A stretch of DNA of 64,000 nt from NCBI GenBank assembly GCA_022410635.1, contig JAJVDF010000430.1:789378-853377 (forward strand), written 5' to 3'. This stretch comes from Tretioscincus oriximinensis (taxonomy: Eukaryota > Chordata > Lepidosauria > Squamata > Gymnophthalmidae). Below, in pieces: positions 47,391-60,370 of the stretch. The notes under the pieces were generated by a model. It had not been told where the DNA came from. It ran no database searches and saw nothing but the letters and a program-made list of their open reading frames with translations. Positions within the stretch are counted from its first letter, which is position 1, and each line of letters begins with the position of its first letter. The position numbers were made by a program, and so were the translations under genes.

Positions 47391-49750
47391 AGAAATGTAA
47401 CTCTCTTTCTCCACTTCATTTTGGTTTCTCCACTAAAAAGACAATGTAATCCTTTGCCCTCACATATTTATTTCCTCTGTTTCACCACTGCCATCTTAAG
47501 AATGTATTTGCCTTGGGCATTTGTTTAAGTAGCTGCCTTTTCTGTTTTCACTTCTTTTTCGTTCTAGGCATTTCTACAGTGCTGTTCTGATTTTCTTATT
47601 TTATAGGTTTTATTCCATTTGCTACACCAAGCATTGTAATTGGCTCATTTTCTCAATTTTTGGTACATCCAGTGTATGTGTCCAAAAGAGATTCTCCATT
47701 TTTAGCAATGTGTCAGTTTATCCTTTGGAATTTATTTTCTGGTCTCTCAAATACTATTAAACACACCCACCAAAAGTTCGCTGTACAATATTCCTGAAGG
47801 GTACAGGAGTCACTATAACTGCTCCACTGCAGAATCATTATGATGAAGTTCGTGCTGAAGATATTTTATACGATAAAGCTTTATGTCAGTTAGATCAACC
47901 CCATGTAACTGATGTTTCACAATTCACAATTCTGGACTTTTATGAACTGCAGTTAAGCAGTTCAAACTGTCACAAACAGAACGAAGGATCCAAAAGTTGG
48001 GAAAATGCATATAGCAACAAGGGCCGTTTCCGGATTAAGGCATAAGAATGATCATGAGAAGCTTTTCTTGCCTTAAGTCCTGTCATGCAATGGGTCCTAA
48101 TCTTCTATGTATCTAGGAAACAAAATCTACAAGGGGGGAGGGTCTTTCACTGGGGCACGGAAGAGATCATTAAGACTCTATATCAAGACCCAGAGTGCAT
48201 CAGACATAATCATTTACCTGATACCTTTACTTTTAATAAAAACTCTGTGATTGGTCTTTATTTAACTAATCCCAGAGCTTGGAGGGAAGGAGAATATGTA
48301 TGCACATGTAGTTGACAACTGTTGTTGATGCGAGACTCCACTTTCCTCTGCCAGACATAGCGGAACGGATGGAGCTTCCAGCGGCCAAATCCACTGCAAC
48401 ACTGAAAATCCAGGCAAAGGCATTTTGGGAAGGCTTATAAATTAATTTCCAAACAAATCGGAGCCGTGAGAAAGATTATTCAGAAATGCAAAACACGATC
48501 TTCCCCAACTGAACAGAGCTCTCCCAGTCAAGACTTCTCTATTAGCTTTATCAAAATAGGACCAAAGAAGGGTTACCTATTCATCACCATTGTATGGTGT
48601 CTGCCTTCTCCAGTGGTATTGGCACACATAGTTCAAACCCTTAAGCCATTTAATGTTGCTAGGATTTTGATCTTGTATTCAATGCAGATTGTGTAAGAGA
48701 ATTTATCAGATTGCTTTCAGTTACTACAACCCTAAAATGCAGACAAAGAATTGCTCTCTACTTGTCAAACCACTCAACAATCTGGAAAACTGGACCCAAG
48801 AAGTTGTAAAATACTGAAGAATCCAGCTCCCATAGAAAAAGTTGAGAGTTATCTCTAAGAAAAAAACAGAACTAATCTCATAAGATATGACCAACTACAC
48901 ATAAGTGATCAATGATCTTTTGCTAGGCAAGGTGATTTAGTGGATAGCTGACAGGCAGTTTCAGATACTATAGGATAAAATCAATTACCTGGATTCATCT
49001 GAGTAAGACTCAGGCTGAGAGGATTAAAATGACTTCATTTGCTCTGAGTTCTCTCACCTTTGCTAAAAGCAAGATCATGGAAAGGTGTTTCTGTTAGTTC
49101 TTCTTGACCTTTCAGACTTTTGATATCACAAACTTTCACATCCATCTAGAAAGACTGTCAAGAATGAATTTAATAAAACTGCATTTCATTGGTTCTTCTT
49201 TTCTCTCACTGACTGATTTCTGGCCATCAAGGACAGCTAAACTTTGACAACTGCTCTTTGGAGCACTGCAAGATTTTTCCAGTTCTTTGTATGAAAACTA
49301 CTGGAAAAAGGTCTATCAGAAGATAAAGCTACGAAACCATTAGAAAGCAGATGAAATTCAACTCTGTCATACTTTTCCATGTAATATATGCAAGGTAATA
49401 GATTTTCTGATAAGAGGTCATGGTGAAATGATACTGAATTTAAGTTCATGAAATTATACTCAATACGTTTGGTGTAGGTGCTGTGGGCAGACTATTTGTC
49501 TTACAAGAAAGTGACATATTTTTTCATGAAACTATTTTCTCTTTGGGAGAACAGGCTTGAAGCTGGGTTTTTATTTTGGTTTATTAACTCATTCTAAGAC
49601 CTCTGGAAACTGGGCAGATAAAATATCCTTCAGATACTGTTTTAATATGCATATTTTGTATTTTTGTTTTGTTGTTACTATTTATTTTGGTCATTCTAAG
49701 ACCAGATAGTATTAGTGCCTTTGATCAATATCAACTGACAGAACAACAGT
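47391..49750. other. Intron segment without recognised features
   Basis: Mixed AT-rich sequence. The longest open stretches (48085-48315, 48466-48696) have no splice context or familiar motifs. Confidence 0.5.
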
Positions 49751-49751
49751 A

Positions 49752-50209
49752 AAGTTCTCCCTTATGAAGTCAGGCTGCAACATCTGGGCCTCTTCAGCCT
49801 CGAAATGTTTTCTCTATCACACAACACTAGGACCAGAAGGCATTCCTTGAAACTGATGGGCAGAAAAGTGAGATCAAAGGATTTTTTTTCCCAGAGGGTC
49901 ATCGGCCTGTGGAATTTACTTTCTTCTTCCTGAAGAGGTGGTGGTAGCTAACAGCTTGGATAGCTTCAAGACAGGACAAGGCAGGTTTATGGATACCGAG
50001 GGTATAAATGGGTACTAGGATGGATTTCTGGATGTTGCCTCCAGGATGGAGCAACAGGTAGTTCTCCTGAAATGCCATTCGCAGGGTGTCATGAACAGGT
50101 GCATATTTTGCTTTCCTCTGTTTGGACTGCATCTGGTGGGCCTCTGTGTGAGACAGAAAGCTGGACTAGATGGGCTGTGGCCTGATCCGGTATTGTTCTT
50201 ATGTTCTAC
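49752..50209 (+). mobile_element. CR1-clade LINE 3' fragment
   Basis: The forward copy runs from tcaggctgcaacatctgggc through tctatcacacaacactagga, gtcatcggcctgtggaattt, tggatgttgcctccaggatg to tgggctgtggcctgatccgg. It encodes remnants of the CR1 C-terminal signature (RVIGLWNLLPEEVV type). Confidence 0.88.
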
Positions 50210-51787
50210 CTGAGGAGATAGTAGTAGTCACTACAACTACGTCATCAAGGCCCCCCAAATAGAAAAGAATTCAAGTGCCTAATCTAGTCCCAAAGGCAGA
50301 AAACATAGTCAAGAATGGTCTTTTTGAAGACCTGATTTGCACTGTTCTAGGTTTGAGGACTTCTTGTCCACATCCATTCCAGACTAGTGATAGGTCATAG
50401 TAGAATCTGTATTAGCTTGGAATGGCACATGGACAACAGGCCTCTTAAACCACTGAAAGGACAACAACTGTGATCTGTATGAAGAGATAGCAGCCAGACC
50501 AGCAACAGATTATGCAAGAAAGAGTCAGCAAGAGTTGTATTTCATGTAAGACAGACAGATACTAACATAGTAAAGTTGCAAATCATCAGGTTTGAAGGGA
50601 CACAGATTAATGGCAATTGATACATCTTTCCCTATTCCAGTCCTCCTGTCCAATAATTTTCTGACGATCAAAGCATGACGGGATTCTACACTTCTCTAGG
50701 CCATCTCACTCTGGTGTCCCAAATAAAGCTGGCATTTTCAAATTATTTCAGTATAATATATATGAGGCCGAAAGGAGACAAAAACTTCTAAAACACCCAT
50801 ACAAAAGTGTGTTACTTCAAATTCTAGGAAATAGTTACACTAAACCCGATGTGTGCACGGCCACTAGGCTCTAGAACAGAAGGGTTCTGTGTAATCATGT
50901 AAACAATGAGTAAATTTTAACCTTGACCATCCATGCCGTGTTGATGTGAAGATAAACTCAACTACAAATGAAATCTTATGAAAAAATGTGGGAAACAAAG
51001 GGAATATTAATAAATAAGTAAAAGACGGCCCTCTCTTGTTTATAAAGTTTTTGATACAATTTATTTATTATCTCAGAGCCTCAAGGTTCACGTCATTTCA
51101 TCGACATCCAAGTATTGGATTGACTTATGAGGAGATTTATACAAGTTGTGCATATTTCACACAGTTTAAGTATTACTTGTCTCATTTTATGAAACAAACA
51201 TCTGGGTCTCATCTTCAGCCAGATGTGTTTAGTTGAAGCCATGATTCTGCTCACCCAAAAAGCTCACAATTAGAGATCTTGAAAGCAAAGGCTCACTATC
51301 CTCTTTCCATTTCACGGAGTGCCAGCAAGTTTCTTCATTATGTCTCCTGCCCTCAAGCTATATCAGTGTTGATCAGTAGGTCATTAGGTAATAAAGAGTA
51401 ACATTGTTATCAGCAAGCAATTATTTTTATTTGCTGACTCAGATTGAATACCACTTAGGTATTCAAGAAACACAATGTGACAAGTTGCATTTTCAACTAG
51501 ATGCAAGAGCCATAAGAAGGTTCTACATGGACACTATTGCTATCTGACAGATATATTTTCTACTATGTTTGTTAAATGTGTAATGGTGAGTGTCAGAATA
51601 AAGATTGGGCATCAAGTTATGACATTTATCTCAATAAATGAGGAGAGGAAGCACATCTGCAGCTTATTCCATTGCTTGATATGAGATGATTCGTGTCATA
51701 AGAGATAAATCTTTGTCTGAAGTCTATGAATCACAAAATCCAAAAACACAAGGACAATGTATTGCCAGCAGTGTTGAATCTGCAAAT

Positions 51788-52013
51788 GAAGAAGAGTCGG
51801 TTTTTATACCTTTTCTCAACCCGAAGGGAATCAAAGAGTTTCAAATAACCTTTGCTCTTCTTTTCACAACAGACACTTTGTGAAGTAGATGGAGCTGAGA
51901 GGCCACCGAAGAACTGTGACTACCCAGCTGGCTTTTTGTGGAGAAGTACAGAATCGAACTGGGAGACTTCCAGATAAGTGTCTGATACTCTAACCATTGT
52001 ATTAGACTGGCTA
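51788..52013 (-). mobile_element. Sauria-type tRNA-derived SINE
   Basis: The left end gaagaagagtcggtttttat is the reverse of the typical ataaaaaccnactcttcttc tail. Then come ttcacaacagacactttgtg, tacccagctggctttttgtg and the B-box complement in agaatcgaactgggagactt. The head ends at accattgtattagactggct. Confidence 0.88.
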
Positions 52014-52896
52014 CTCACTACATGAGACCTATAAGTTACCCATAGAAACTTTCAATCCTAATACTCCTTTTTAAAAACAACAAGAAGGAATTTTGACGTC
52101 ATGTGGTCGTCTCAACTCTTCACTTCTTTAATGCTGATTCTAAATCTTTAATGAAGAATTGTAAAAAGCAAGATGTATTATTCTAATTGCTCAACCTAGG
52201 GAATTCTATACCAAAGCAGGTTTTATACAGAATGGTGTAGCATATGAATCACATAAAAAGTTATGTGTTTCTGGAAGAGCTCTATTTATTGCCAGGTCTT
52301 AAGCCCTGCTATAAACAAACATAAAAGCTCAATGTGTTTAAAGAGCACTTACTATGCATTACAGTTGGACAATTAGTATTATTATCATGTGCTAAACACT
52401 ATTTTGTAATATCTAGACCATCTTTGACATGCCAAAAAATGGCAAACCTTTACTAAAAAGCAAGAAACAAAATTACAGTAAAGTAGACTATGGATCAAAT
52501 GAACAATCACATGTTAATTCTTCCTTTTTTAGAGCTAGCAATCACGAGAAAGTGCCATCAGATTGAACTAGGCCACAGCAGGTGACTTAGCTATGGAAGA
52601 AAACTGATATTCATTCTGCTCTTTGCCTAAGAATATAACTTTCCCTCCCCCTTTTCTGTTGTCATGCTTTTAATGTGTTCATTTTCCATTGTGTTTTTAC
52701 TGCTGTGACCTGTTCTGAGACATCTGATTACAGGGAAGATAAAACACAAGCAAGCAAACAAACAGGCAAATTAATAAAGCTTACTTCTAAGGCAAAAAAG
52801 CAGTAAGAAAGTCAAGGACAGGGAAGGAATAACATCCTAATTCAAATCATGGTCCTGTAATTTAAAAAGCCCAATATAAATTAAATAGAAAATTAT

Positions 52897-52910
52897 ATAT
52901 ACTGCTCAAA
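52897..52910. mobile_element. Broken end of the 82-bp palindromic MITE
   Basis: tatatactgctcaaaa is the terminal sequence of the elements at 9713 and 14261. Here it is cut and joined directly to a CR1 fragment; no matching right arm was found after the CR1. Confidence 0.55.
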
Positions 52911-53328
52911 ATGTTTTCTCTATCATACAACACAAGGACCAGAGGGCACTCCATAAAAGTGTTGGATATAAAAGTGAGAACAGACAAAGGAAAGTATTTT
53001 TTCACCCAGAGGGTCATTGGCCTGTGGAATTTACTTCCTGAAGAGGTAGTGGTAGCTAACAGCTTGAATAGTTTCAAGACAGGATTAGACAGGTTTATGG
53101 ACATCAAGGATATAAATTGATACTAGGATGGATGTCTGGATGTTGCCTCCAGGATGGAGCAACTGGTAGGACTCCTGAAATGCAATTTGCAGGGAGTCAT
53201 GAATAGGAGCACATTTTGCTTCCCTCTGTTCAGACTGCCCAGGTGCATCTGGTGGGCCTCTGTGTGACACAGAATGCTGGACTTGATGGGCTGTGGCCTG
53301 ATCCAGTATGGCTCTTCTTATGACCATG
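52911..53328 (+). mobile_element. CR1-clade LINE 3' fragment
   Basis: A forward copy starting abruptly at tgttttctctatcatacaac, with the open stretch 52911-53120 encoding KVRTDKGKYFFTQRVIGLW and NLLPEEVVVANSLNSFKTGL, and ending gtggcctgatccagtatggc. It is among the less decayed copies. Confidence 0.9.
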
Positions 53329-53329
53329 T

Positions 53330-55354
53330 GCCCGAAAGACACACAAGTAACAATGGCCTATTATAAGTTAGCTGTCAAGTACATAAAGGTTTGAGCTTTA
53401 TATTCAAAATCCCTATCATAATCTTATTTTTTATTCTTCTTCAGTATATTCATATTTATCATATAAATTGCTTGACCTTTTTATTTGGATGAAAAATTAG
53501 AATCTATAACTCATGTAACTCAGCAAAATATATGAAATGGTCCCTATGTTTTCTGAGGGTAGCAAATATGGCAGACACACCTTCAAAGTATCTATAGATC
53601 AGTGGTGAAGAACAAGATCTGCATGAACACATCAGCTTTGTTCTTTGGTATCTACTGAAAGATTTGTAAATCAGGCCACAAGTGAGAGATTCCAGTCATC
53701 CATATGCACTCTTTCCAAAGAAATAGGAAGGGTTACATTTTGCAGACATATCCCTTCATCTGATCTTCCATTCATTTTAATCTGAGACCAGCGAATACAG
53801 TTTGCTATCTTTATTTTCAAGAAGTATGCCAGAAATAGAAAAAAATAGGAACTTAGCATAACAACTGACACTTCACTCTTTTTGCTTGCTTGAATCGTGT
53901 GGCTACAAAGCTGTACTTTTATTAACTTAAAATCATCGACAAATCCCCTGTTACTTTAAAATGACAGTGCTTGAGAAAGAATTATCTTTATAGGAGCATT
54001 TTACAAATTCCTAAGGGGAGAAAAGGATGGATGCAGACCTGGAATCCACGTGCTTTGTGACCTACTTAAAACAGAACATAAAATATATATGTTATTCACA
54101 TATTTAAGACCTATTATCTACAAAATCATCTCAAAAAATGTCCCCAATTATTATGATACAGGAATGGCTGCTTTTCTTCAGNCACACATTATAAAGATAT
54201 ACCACGTGAGAAAAGTACAAAGATAGCCTTATAAAACAATTCTGGGAAACCCTCAGGCAGAAAAAAACCCAAAAACCCAGAGTTCTTCAAAGCTGCCTTG
54301 ATTGTGGATCAAAGAGACAAGCCATCAAAAACTCTTAAAGCGGCAGCGTTTCTACATGTCTAAAAGAGAATTAACGTACAACAAATATGGAAATAATAGA
54401 TCTATGTTAAGCCAGCCACAAAGACGTTCTTAGTATAAACAAAGTCAAATCAAATCTCCATTTTATAACAGCGTGAAACTCTTTTCATAGTAGTTTAAAT
54501 TCTATTTATAGTAGCATGTGTCAACACATGAGATAAAAGTCAAAGGGATTAAAGCCACAGACTCACTCACTCATAAGTTACCATCCTGACTTTGGGTGGC
54601 AAATTTGAAGACACAGCATGAAGATTTCTTTACACGTTTTAGTTCAAGTACATGTTATCTCAGCAAAGCAGAACAGAGATGAAACTGTGTTTTGCATTTG
54701 AACCACTAGTCATATTCACCATAAACCATGCAGATTACCAGCACATAAGCATTTCATACTTTGTAGCACTTACAAAANATGATGGGAGTTCTTAAACTCT
54801 ACACTATTAATTAAGCCATTGCAGCTGTAAAACATGCTACGTATAGTATACTTCAAAATAGACAAATGCTACTATGTATAAGTCTTCTCCATTTGCTGGC
54901 AGCAATTCAGTACACAGTTTACTGTGTATACATAAAGAATTCTAGGCATAAAAGGCACACAACTGACCACACATACATTAACTAAGCACGTATTTCTGAT
55001 TCTAAAGGAGAACTGGTGTTAATTGTCTCACTGATACGGTTATCCTCGTATGACCCCAACTTACCCCTCTTCTTTGTTAGCAGCAAAATCAGGGAAATGT
55101 GATGTAGAACTTCCTATATCTGATACCAGGTACCTGATAGCCCTTAGAGCCTGACAATCTGATTGACAGATGTCACTGAACATAAATTCCTAAGGATTTC
55201 AGCAATTACAGTTGATTGAGGGTCAACATGGATGGAAGATGCTCTTTAGCAGTTTTTTTGAAAGCAACAACCTCTCCATTTCTGCTTCACATGAACTTTA
55301 TCACTAATACTATACATTTTAAACCATTTCATCTTTTTGGTTAAGTGGAAAAAA
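53330..55354. other. Intron segment without recognised features
   Basis: AT-rich sequence between two CR1 copies. I recognise no exon, repeat or structured element. Confidence 0.5.
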
Positions 55355-55355
55355 T

Positions 55356-55918
55356 ATTAAGAACATAANAACATAAGAGGAGCCCTGCTGAATGGGGCCA
55401 GAGCCCACGTAGTCCAGAATGCTGTCTCACACGGTGGCCCACAAGAGGAACAAAATCTTCACCTGTTCTAGATGCCCTACGAATGGTATTTCAGGAATAC
55501 TGCCCGTTGGTCCATTCCAGAGGAAGTATCAAGGCATTCATCCTAGTAGCTATTTATACCGATTGGCATCCATGAATTTGTCTAATCCTATCTAAACACT
55601 GTCCAGGCTTTTTGCTACCACTGCCTCTTTTGGAAGTAAATTACACAAACAATGACCCCCTGGAGGAAAAAAATACTTTCCTTTGCCTGTCCTAACCCTG
55701 ATGCCCATCAATTTCAAGGAATGGCCCCTGGTACTATTGTTGTGTGAAAGAGAAAATATTTTTCTCTATTCGCCTTATCCATCACATGCATGATTTTATA
55801 CACTTCAATCAGACCATCTCTTAAACATCATCTTTTGAGGCTGAAGAGTCCTAGACGTAGCAACCTGATTTCATAATGGAGGTGCTCCAGCCCCTTGATT
55901 ATTCTTGTTGCCCTTTTG
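55356..55918 (-). mobile_element. CR1-clade LINE 3' fragment
   Basis: acataagaggagccctgctg, catccatgaatttgtctaat, gcccatcaatttcaaggaat, tacacttcaatcagaccatc and cttgattattcttgttgccc give the family order on the minus strand. It ends abruptly at 55918, where unrelated GC-richer sequence (55919-56150) begins. Confidence 0.88.
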
Positions 55919-56639
55919 ATGGTGGCAGCAGTGATTTCAGGGATGGGAGGCTGGAAACTCCAAGGGCAGCAACTTTGGGGGTAATGGTAGATAGCCAGCT
56001 TTACTAGGTGGTGGCTGCTACCACAATAGGGGGCAGCAGTAGGGGGGCTGGCTTTGTGGGCCTGAAAGGAAAGGAAGAACCTCATTTGTACCACACTGCC
56101 ACCACCTGTTAAGCCATAGACTTCCTCCTCTACTGAACCTATTTCTTGCAGCAAAACAACTTAGTACTGGGGTATCCAATACTAGAGAATCACTATCAGA
56201 AATGAAAAGTCCCCAGAAAAGCTGGAAATGGAATTTTTCAAAAGATTCCTGTGGGCAAAAGAAGGCCTCTTTTCAGAGAAAAGGTACAGTGTAATCAGTT
56301 TGAGATTTATTTATTTGTACTGCAAAGAAAGGGGTGTTATGTTTCCCTCCTAAGTTACACAAGATAAAGTTATATAGCAGTTGCTAAAAAATACTAGCAG
56401 TTCCTAAAAACACCAGCTAGTTAACAGGAATTTAAATCCAACAACTTCAGCAGAACTATAAATCANTGTTAAGTATCTTATTATTCAAGATTATGCATTC
56501 GCTATAATCAACTTACATACTCTATTGTGAATTTCCTTACTAATTTCCCCCATTCAGTCATGGAGGGCTCTTGCTGAGTAACTGGGGTGCACTTCAGTGC
56601 ACAGATGGCCATAATGGGAGGTTGGCAACAAAGACCCTC

Positions 56640-56765
56640 CTTTTGATTGTGAGAATGTGACTTGTCTAAAGTCACCCAGCGACCCTTAATGGCAGAGGGG
56701 GATGCTTCATTTCTAAGTTCTAACCTAATGTCCTTAACAACTGCATTATGCTGGCTAATCACAGT
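56640..56765 (-). mobile_element. Probable tRNA-derived SINE fragment (MIR-like wording)
   Basis: gtgacttgtctaaagtcacc then cagc is the reverse of the gctgtgtgaccttgggcaag-type block. aacaactgcattatgctggc resembles the complement of a tRNA-like head. No clear B box survives. Confidence 0.5.
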
Positions 56766-57109
56766 TTAAAGGTATAATAATTTTGTACTTCTGTCATACC
56801 TTTTTGCACCCAGCTTTTGAAATGTGCATTAATGTTTCAATAGAATTAAAACAAACCATATTAAAATGATAAGAAGATTTGTCATCTGACAACCACGGGT
56901 TCTGATCAATGGCAGGAGACCATCTATGCTGGAGTTGCAGCAAAGTTTACACCCTCTGCCATGCCAGGGATATATAAGAACGAGCTGCCTGGACTGGGGA
57001 TTGAGGGTAGGGCTAGAGTGGAGTTGGTACGTTTGCCACACCTTTCCTCTGGTGTGAAAGCCTGTGGAGTTTTATAATGTACTAGTCCATGGGTCAGAAA
57101 CTTTGGCTC

Positions 57110-57445
57110 TAGAGCCAACTCACCAGAAGAACCCCAGGACGAGGGGATTTCCCCCATTTTACCTCCCCAAAATGTCCAGAACTGATCTTGGTGGTGTGCG
57201 CCATGCCCACATCATTCAGACAAGGCGCACACCCCCAAGAGCAGTTCCAGATGCCATCAGTGAGTGTCTGCAGCCTGCCTGACACTGCGCATGCTGCACT
57301 CCAACAGCACATTCCAGACCGGAAACTACTGTGGCAAGCGGCGTACAGTGTCTGCACACAGCTACAAGCAGGAGGTCAAGTCAAACAGGCAGAGGTGCTC
57401 ATGACAACATCCGGAACTGCTCTTGGTGTGCCCCGTGTCTGCAAA
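57110..57445. repeat. Candidate inverted-repeat element
   Basis: gaactgatcttggtggtgtg then cgcc (from about 57180) is complementary to ggcgcacacccccaagagca then gttcc (about 57224-57248). A related word, ggaactgctcttggtgtgcc, recurs at about 57412. This suggests a decayed DNA transposon; its ends are not defined. Confidence 0.4.
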
Positions 57446-57540
57446 CCTGAAAAGAAAGAAAAAGAAAGAAGGAAAAGCAGGAAAGAAAAAGGGAGGAAAA
57501 GGAAAAAGGCTTGGGAAGGGGGCGGGTCTTGGGAAGGAAG
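57446..57540. repeat. Purine-rich low-complexity tract
   Basis: gaaaagaaagaaaaagaaag then aaggaaaagcaggaaagaaa and further G/A sequence. The long frames crossing it show no domain. Confidence 0.75.
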
Positions 57541-58499
57541 CACAGCCATGCGGCCCCCAAGTCACGCTGGGAAGGGGGCGGGGCCACAAAATGGCTCTCG
57601 ACTAGCTGTTGAGGCCCATTCCTGTTGGGGTGAACAGAAAGGGCATTCTAGCTGCCATACCCTCCTGCCCTTGCCTCCACGTTTCACCCTCCATCCCTTG
57701 CCATTCCCATCCCTTATATTCCTCTCCTATCTTCCTCTCTTATCTTCCTTCCTTCTCAAGGCATGTAGTGGTTTGGGAAAGGTGGGAAAGTAGAACACAC
57801 AGAGATGTGTTTTTTTGGGTTTTTTTGGCCTCTGGCTCTCTCAATGGGGATAGTGGACATTATGCACCCTGTCCAATCACCTCCATTTGCCATAATAGAG
57901 AGATTTTAGGTGCATTTACAGTGGTGATTGCCACAGTGCCTTTTAGTAATATTAAGATTTTTAGAATACATTTGTTATTGCTTGTAATTATGTAATGTAT
58001 TGGATATTATAATGTTTTTGGTTGTAAAGCTCTTTTCCCTATGATTATGTATGATTATTGTTATATCCTTTGGTGAAAAGGGCATGATAGACCCTTTATT
58101 TATTACTTACTTTTCAACAAGGCTACTAAGACCCACAGTTTTCCCCTGCAACANGAAAAATACGCTGTTATTATGGATTTTCCTTTTCTGAATTAAAAAA
58201 AAGTAGATGCCTCACAAGCTAAAGCTTGCCTGAACATATTCCCAGAATAAACATTCCTGTTTATATTAAGCTTAATCCAGCCTACTTCCTATTACATCAC
58301 AAAATCTGCACCTCAATTTACATCATTTATTTTACCAAAAATCCCAAAATGCAAGATCAGCAGTATTTGGGCTAAAAGCTTCAAACATCTCTAAAACAGA
58401 ATCCAGATATAATAGACTGACCAGGTGTTCTGAGGCTCAAACCGAGGTAATTAATATTCATGCTACTTTGCATATCCATAAATATGCACAAACCCCCAG

Positions 58500-58695
58500 T
58501 AATCCCTGCGCATGTGAGCAATCAATGAAGCACTTGAGAAATCCGAGAAATTTTTGAAACACGTGAGAATTTTTTGAAATGTGTGAGAAATTTGCATCAT
58601 CACTTCCAGGAGCAGCGCCAGAAGTGATTTCACTTCTGGGGCAGGGCTGGGAATGACATCATTTTGTGACATCACTTCCGAGGCAGGGCACCAAA
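58500..58695. mobile_element. Candidate DNA transposon with gaagtga/tcacttcc modules
   Basis: gcatcatcacttccaggagc, agaagtgatttcacttctgg and tgtgacatcacttccgaggc repeat the palindromic word seen inside 5147-5903 and 41866-42180. Repeated gagaaat and tgagaat words flank it on the left. No target duplication was identified. Confidence 0.45.
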
Positions 58696-59239
58696 GCTGG
58701 AATAAGAATACTCCTTCCTCTAAGAGAAATGAAGTCAGATTAAGCTTTTAACCCTTGACTGCTTCCAACTCAGAGCTAAATAGATACAAGGTTTATTTAT
58801 CTTTATATCAGAACGTCCCAGCCAATGCCCATAACCAGGAAAAATAACCAATCTCAAATAANATACACCTTACAATTTTTTCAAATAATAATTAAATTAT
58901 AAACTTTCTTCCCACCACAAGCCATCTATGTCTTAAAATCAAAAGGCTAAAAGCATGCATTAGTTTGTACTTGGTTAATGCTATATAAACAACAACAATA
59001 ATCCATTACTGACAACAGTCATGCTTTAATTTTAATTTAGCTTCAGTCCACTTTCAGAAATGATTATTATTTTTGCACTTAATCTAAACAAATAAGGGGG
59101 ATCAGGTGTGACCAGGATCACATAGCTACACTGTTGAAAGCGTCAGTCTGCTTTCAGATTGGAANANCACAGAATTGAATTCCTTCCATGTTATCTAAAC
59201 CAAAGATCATTTTCTGAGTCAGAGAATGCAGTAAATAAA

Positions 59240-59772
59240 TCATGAAATCAGGATGCAATGTCTGAGCCTTTTCAGTCTCAAAAGATGGTGTTTAAGAGGT
59301 GATTTGACTAAAGTGTATAAAATCATGCAAGGGATGAATAAGATGTATAGAGAAAAAATATTTTGTCCAACACCCAACACTAGGACCAGAGGACATTTCT
59401 TGAAACTGATGGGCAGAAGAGTTAGGGAAAGTATTTTTTTCACCCAGAGGGTCATTGGTCTGTGGAATTTACTTGCAGAAGAGGTGGTGATATCTAGCAG
59501 CCTGGATAGCTTTAAGACAGGATTAGACACGTTCATGAACACTAAGGGTTTAAATAGCTACTACGATGGGTCTCTTGATACTGCCTCCAACATGAAGCAA
59601 CAGGCAGGATTCCTGTAATTCCATTTGCAGTGAGCTGAGAACAGGTGAAGATTGTGCCTTTTTCTGTTGAAACTGCCCAGGTGCAATTGATGGGACACTG
59701 TGTGAGACAGAAGTTGGACTAGATGGGCTCCATCCTGATTTAGCAGAACTCCTCTCTTTAAGTTATTATGTT
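59240..59772 (+). mobile_element. CR1-clade LINE 3' fragment
   Basis: A forward copy whose open stretch (59253-59618) encodes FSLKRWCLRGDLTKVYKIMQ and FFTQRVIGLWNLLAEEVV, ending gatttagcagaactcctctc. It is followed directly by a long GAAA-type purine tract. Confidence 0.9.
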
Positions 59773-60066
59773 CAAAAAAAAAGGAAGGCAGGAAAGAAAA
59801 AGGAAGGGAAAAAGAGAAAAGGAAAGAAAGAGGAGAGAAAAAAGAGAAAGAAGGAAAGAAAAAAGAAAAAGAGAGGAAGAAAGAAAAAGAAGGAAAGAAG
59901 GAAAGAAAGAGAAAGAAGGAAGGAAAGAGAGAAAGAAGAAGGAAAAAATGAAGAGGAAGAAGGAAGGCAGGGAAAAAAGGAAGAAAAAAAGAAACATAAA
60001 GAAGGAAAAGAAGGGAAGAAAGAAAAAGAGAGAAAGAAAAAGAATGAAGGAAAGAAATAAGGAAGG
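59773..60066. repeat. Degenerate (GAAA)n/(GGAA)n polypurine tract, about 290 bp
   Basis: Nearly all purine on the plus strand: aaaaaaaaggaaggcaggaa, gaaagaaagaggagagaaaa, gaaggaaagaaagagaaaga. Lys/Glu-rich and Phe/Ser-rich frames here come from the repeat. It starts exactly where the CR1 copy ends. Confidence 0.93.
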
Positions 60067-60109
60067 GAGATGGTGAGTAAGGAAGAGATAAAGACACACA
60101 CACACCTAG

Positions 60110-60370
60110 CTCTTCACTTACCAGCTGAGGCATTGGCGTTGACAGCCCACTGCCAGCCTCATAGGATGGAAAGGGCGGCAGGTGGAGGCCACCAGCTGGT
60201 GTTGATGACCAAATTGCCAGCACCAGCAGTTGCCTGTGGCCAGGTGACCAGGTAAAGCCCAGTGGCCAAGCAGAGGCCAGCACCCAGGCAGAGGCCAACA
60301 GCCAGGTACTGGCCGGTGACAGCCAGACATCCAGGTGGCAGCTGCAGGCAACCAGGCGGAGGGCACCGAC
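60110..60370. repeat. GC-rich degenerate minisatellite
   Basis: Variants of gaggccagcacccaggca, gaggccaacagccaggta, ctggccggtgacagccag and acatccaggtggcagctg recur at roughly 18-20 bp. The open reading frame of 287 residues on the minus strand spans this and the purine tract and has no domain. Confidence 0.65.

Noticed and set aside
57188..57793. 201-residue open frame on the plus strand
   Set aside because: It crosses a purine tract and an inverted-repeat region, has no recognisable domain or splice context, and an overlapping frame on the other strand is also open.
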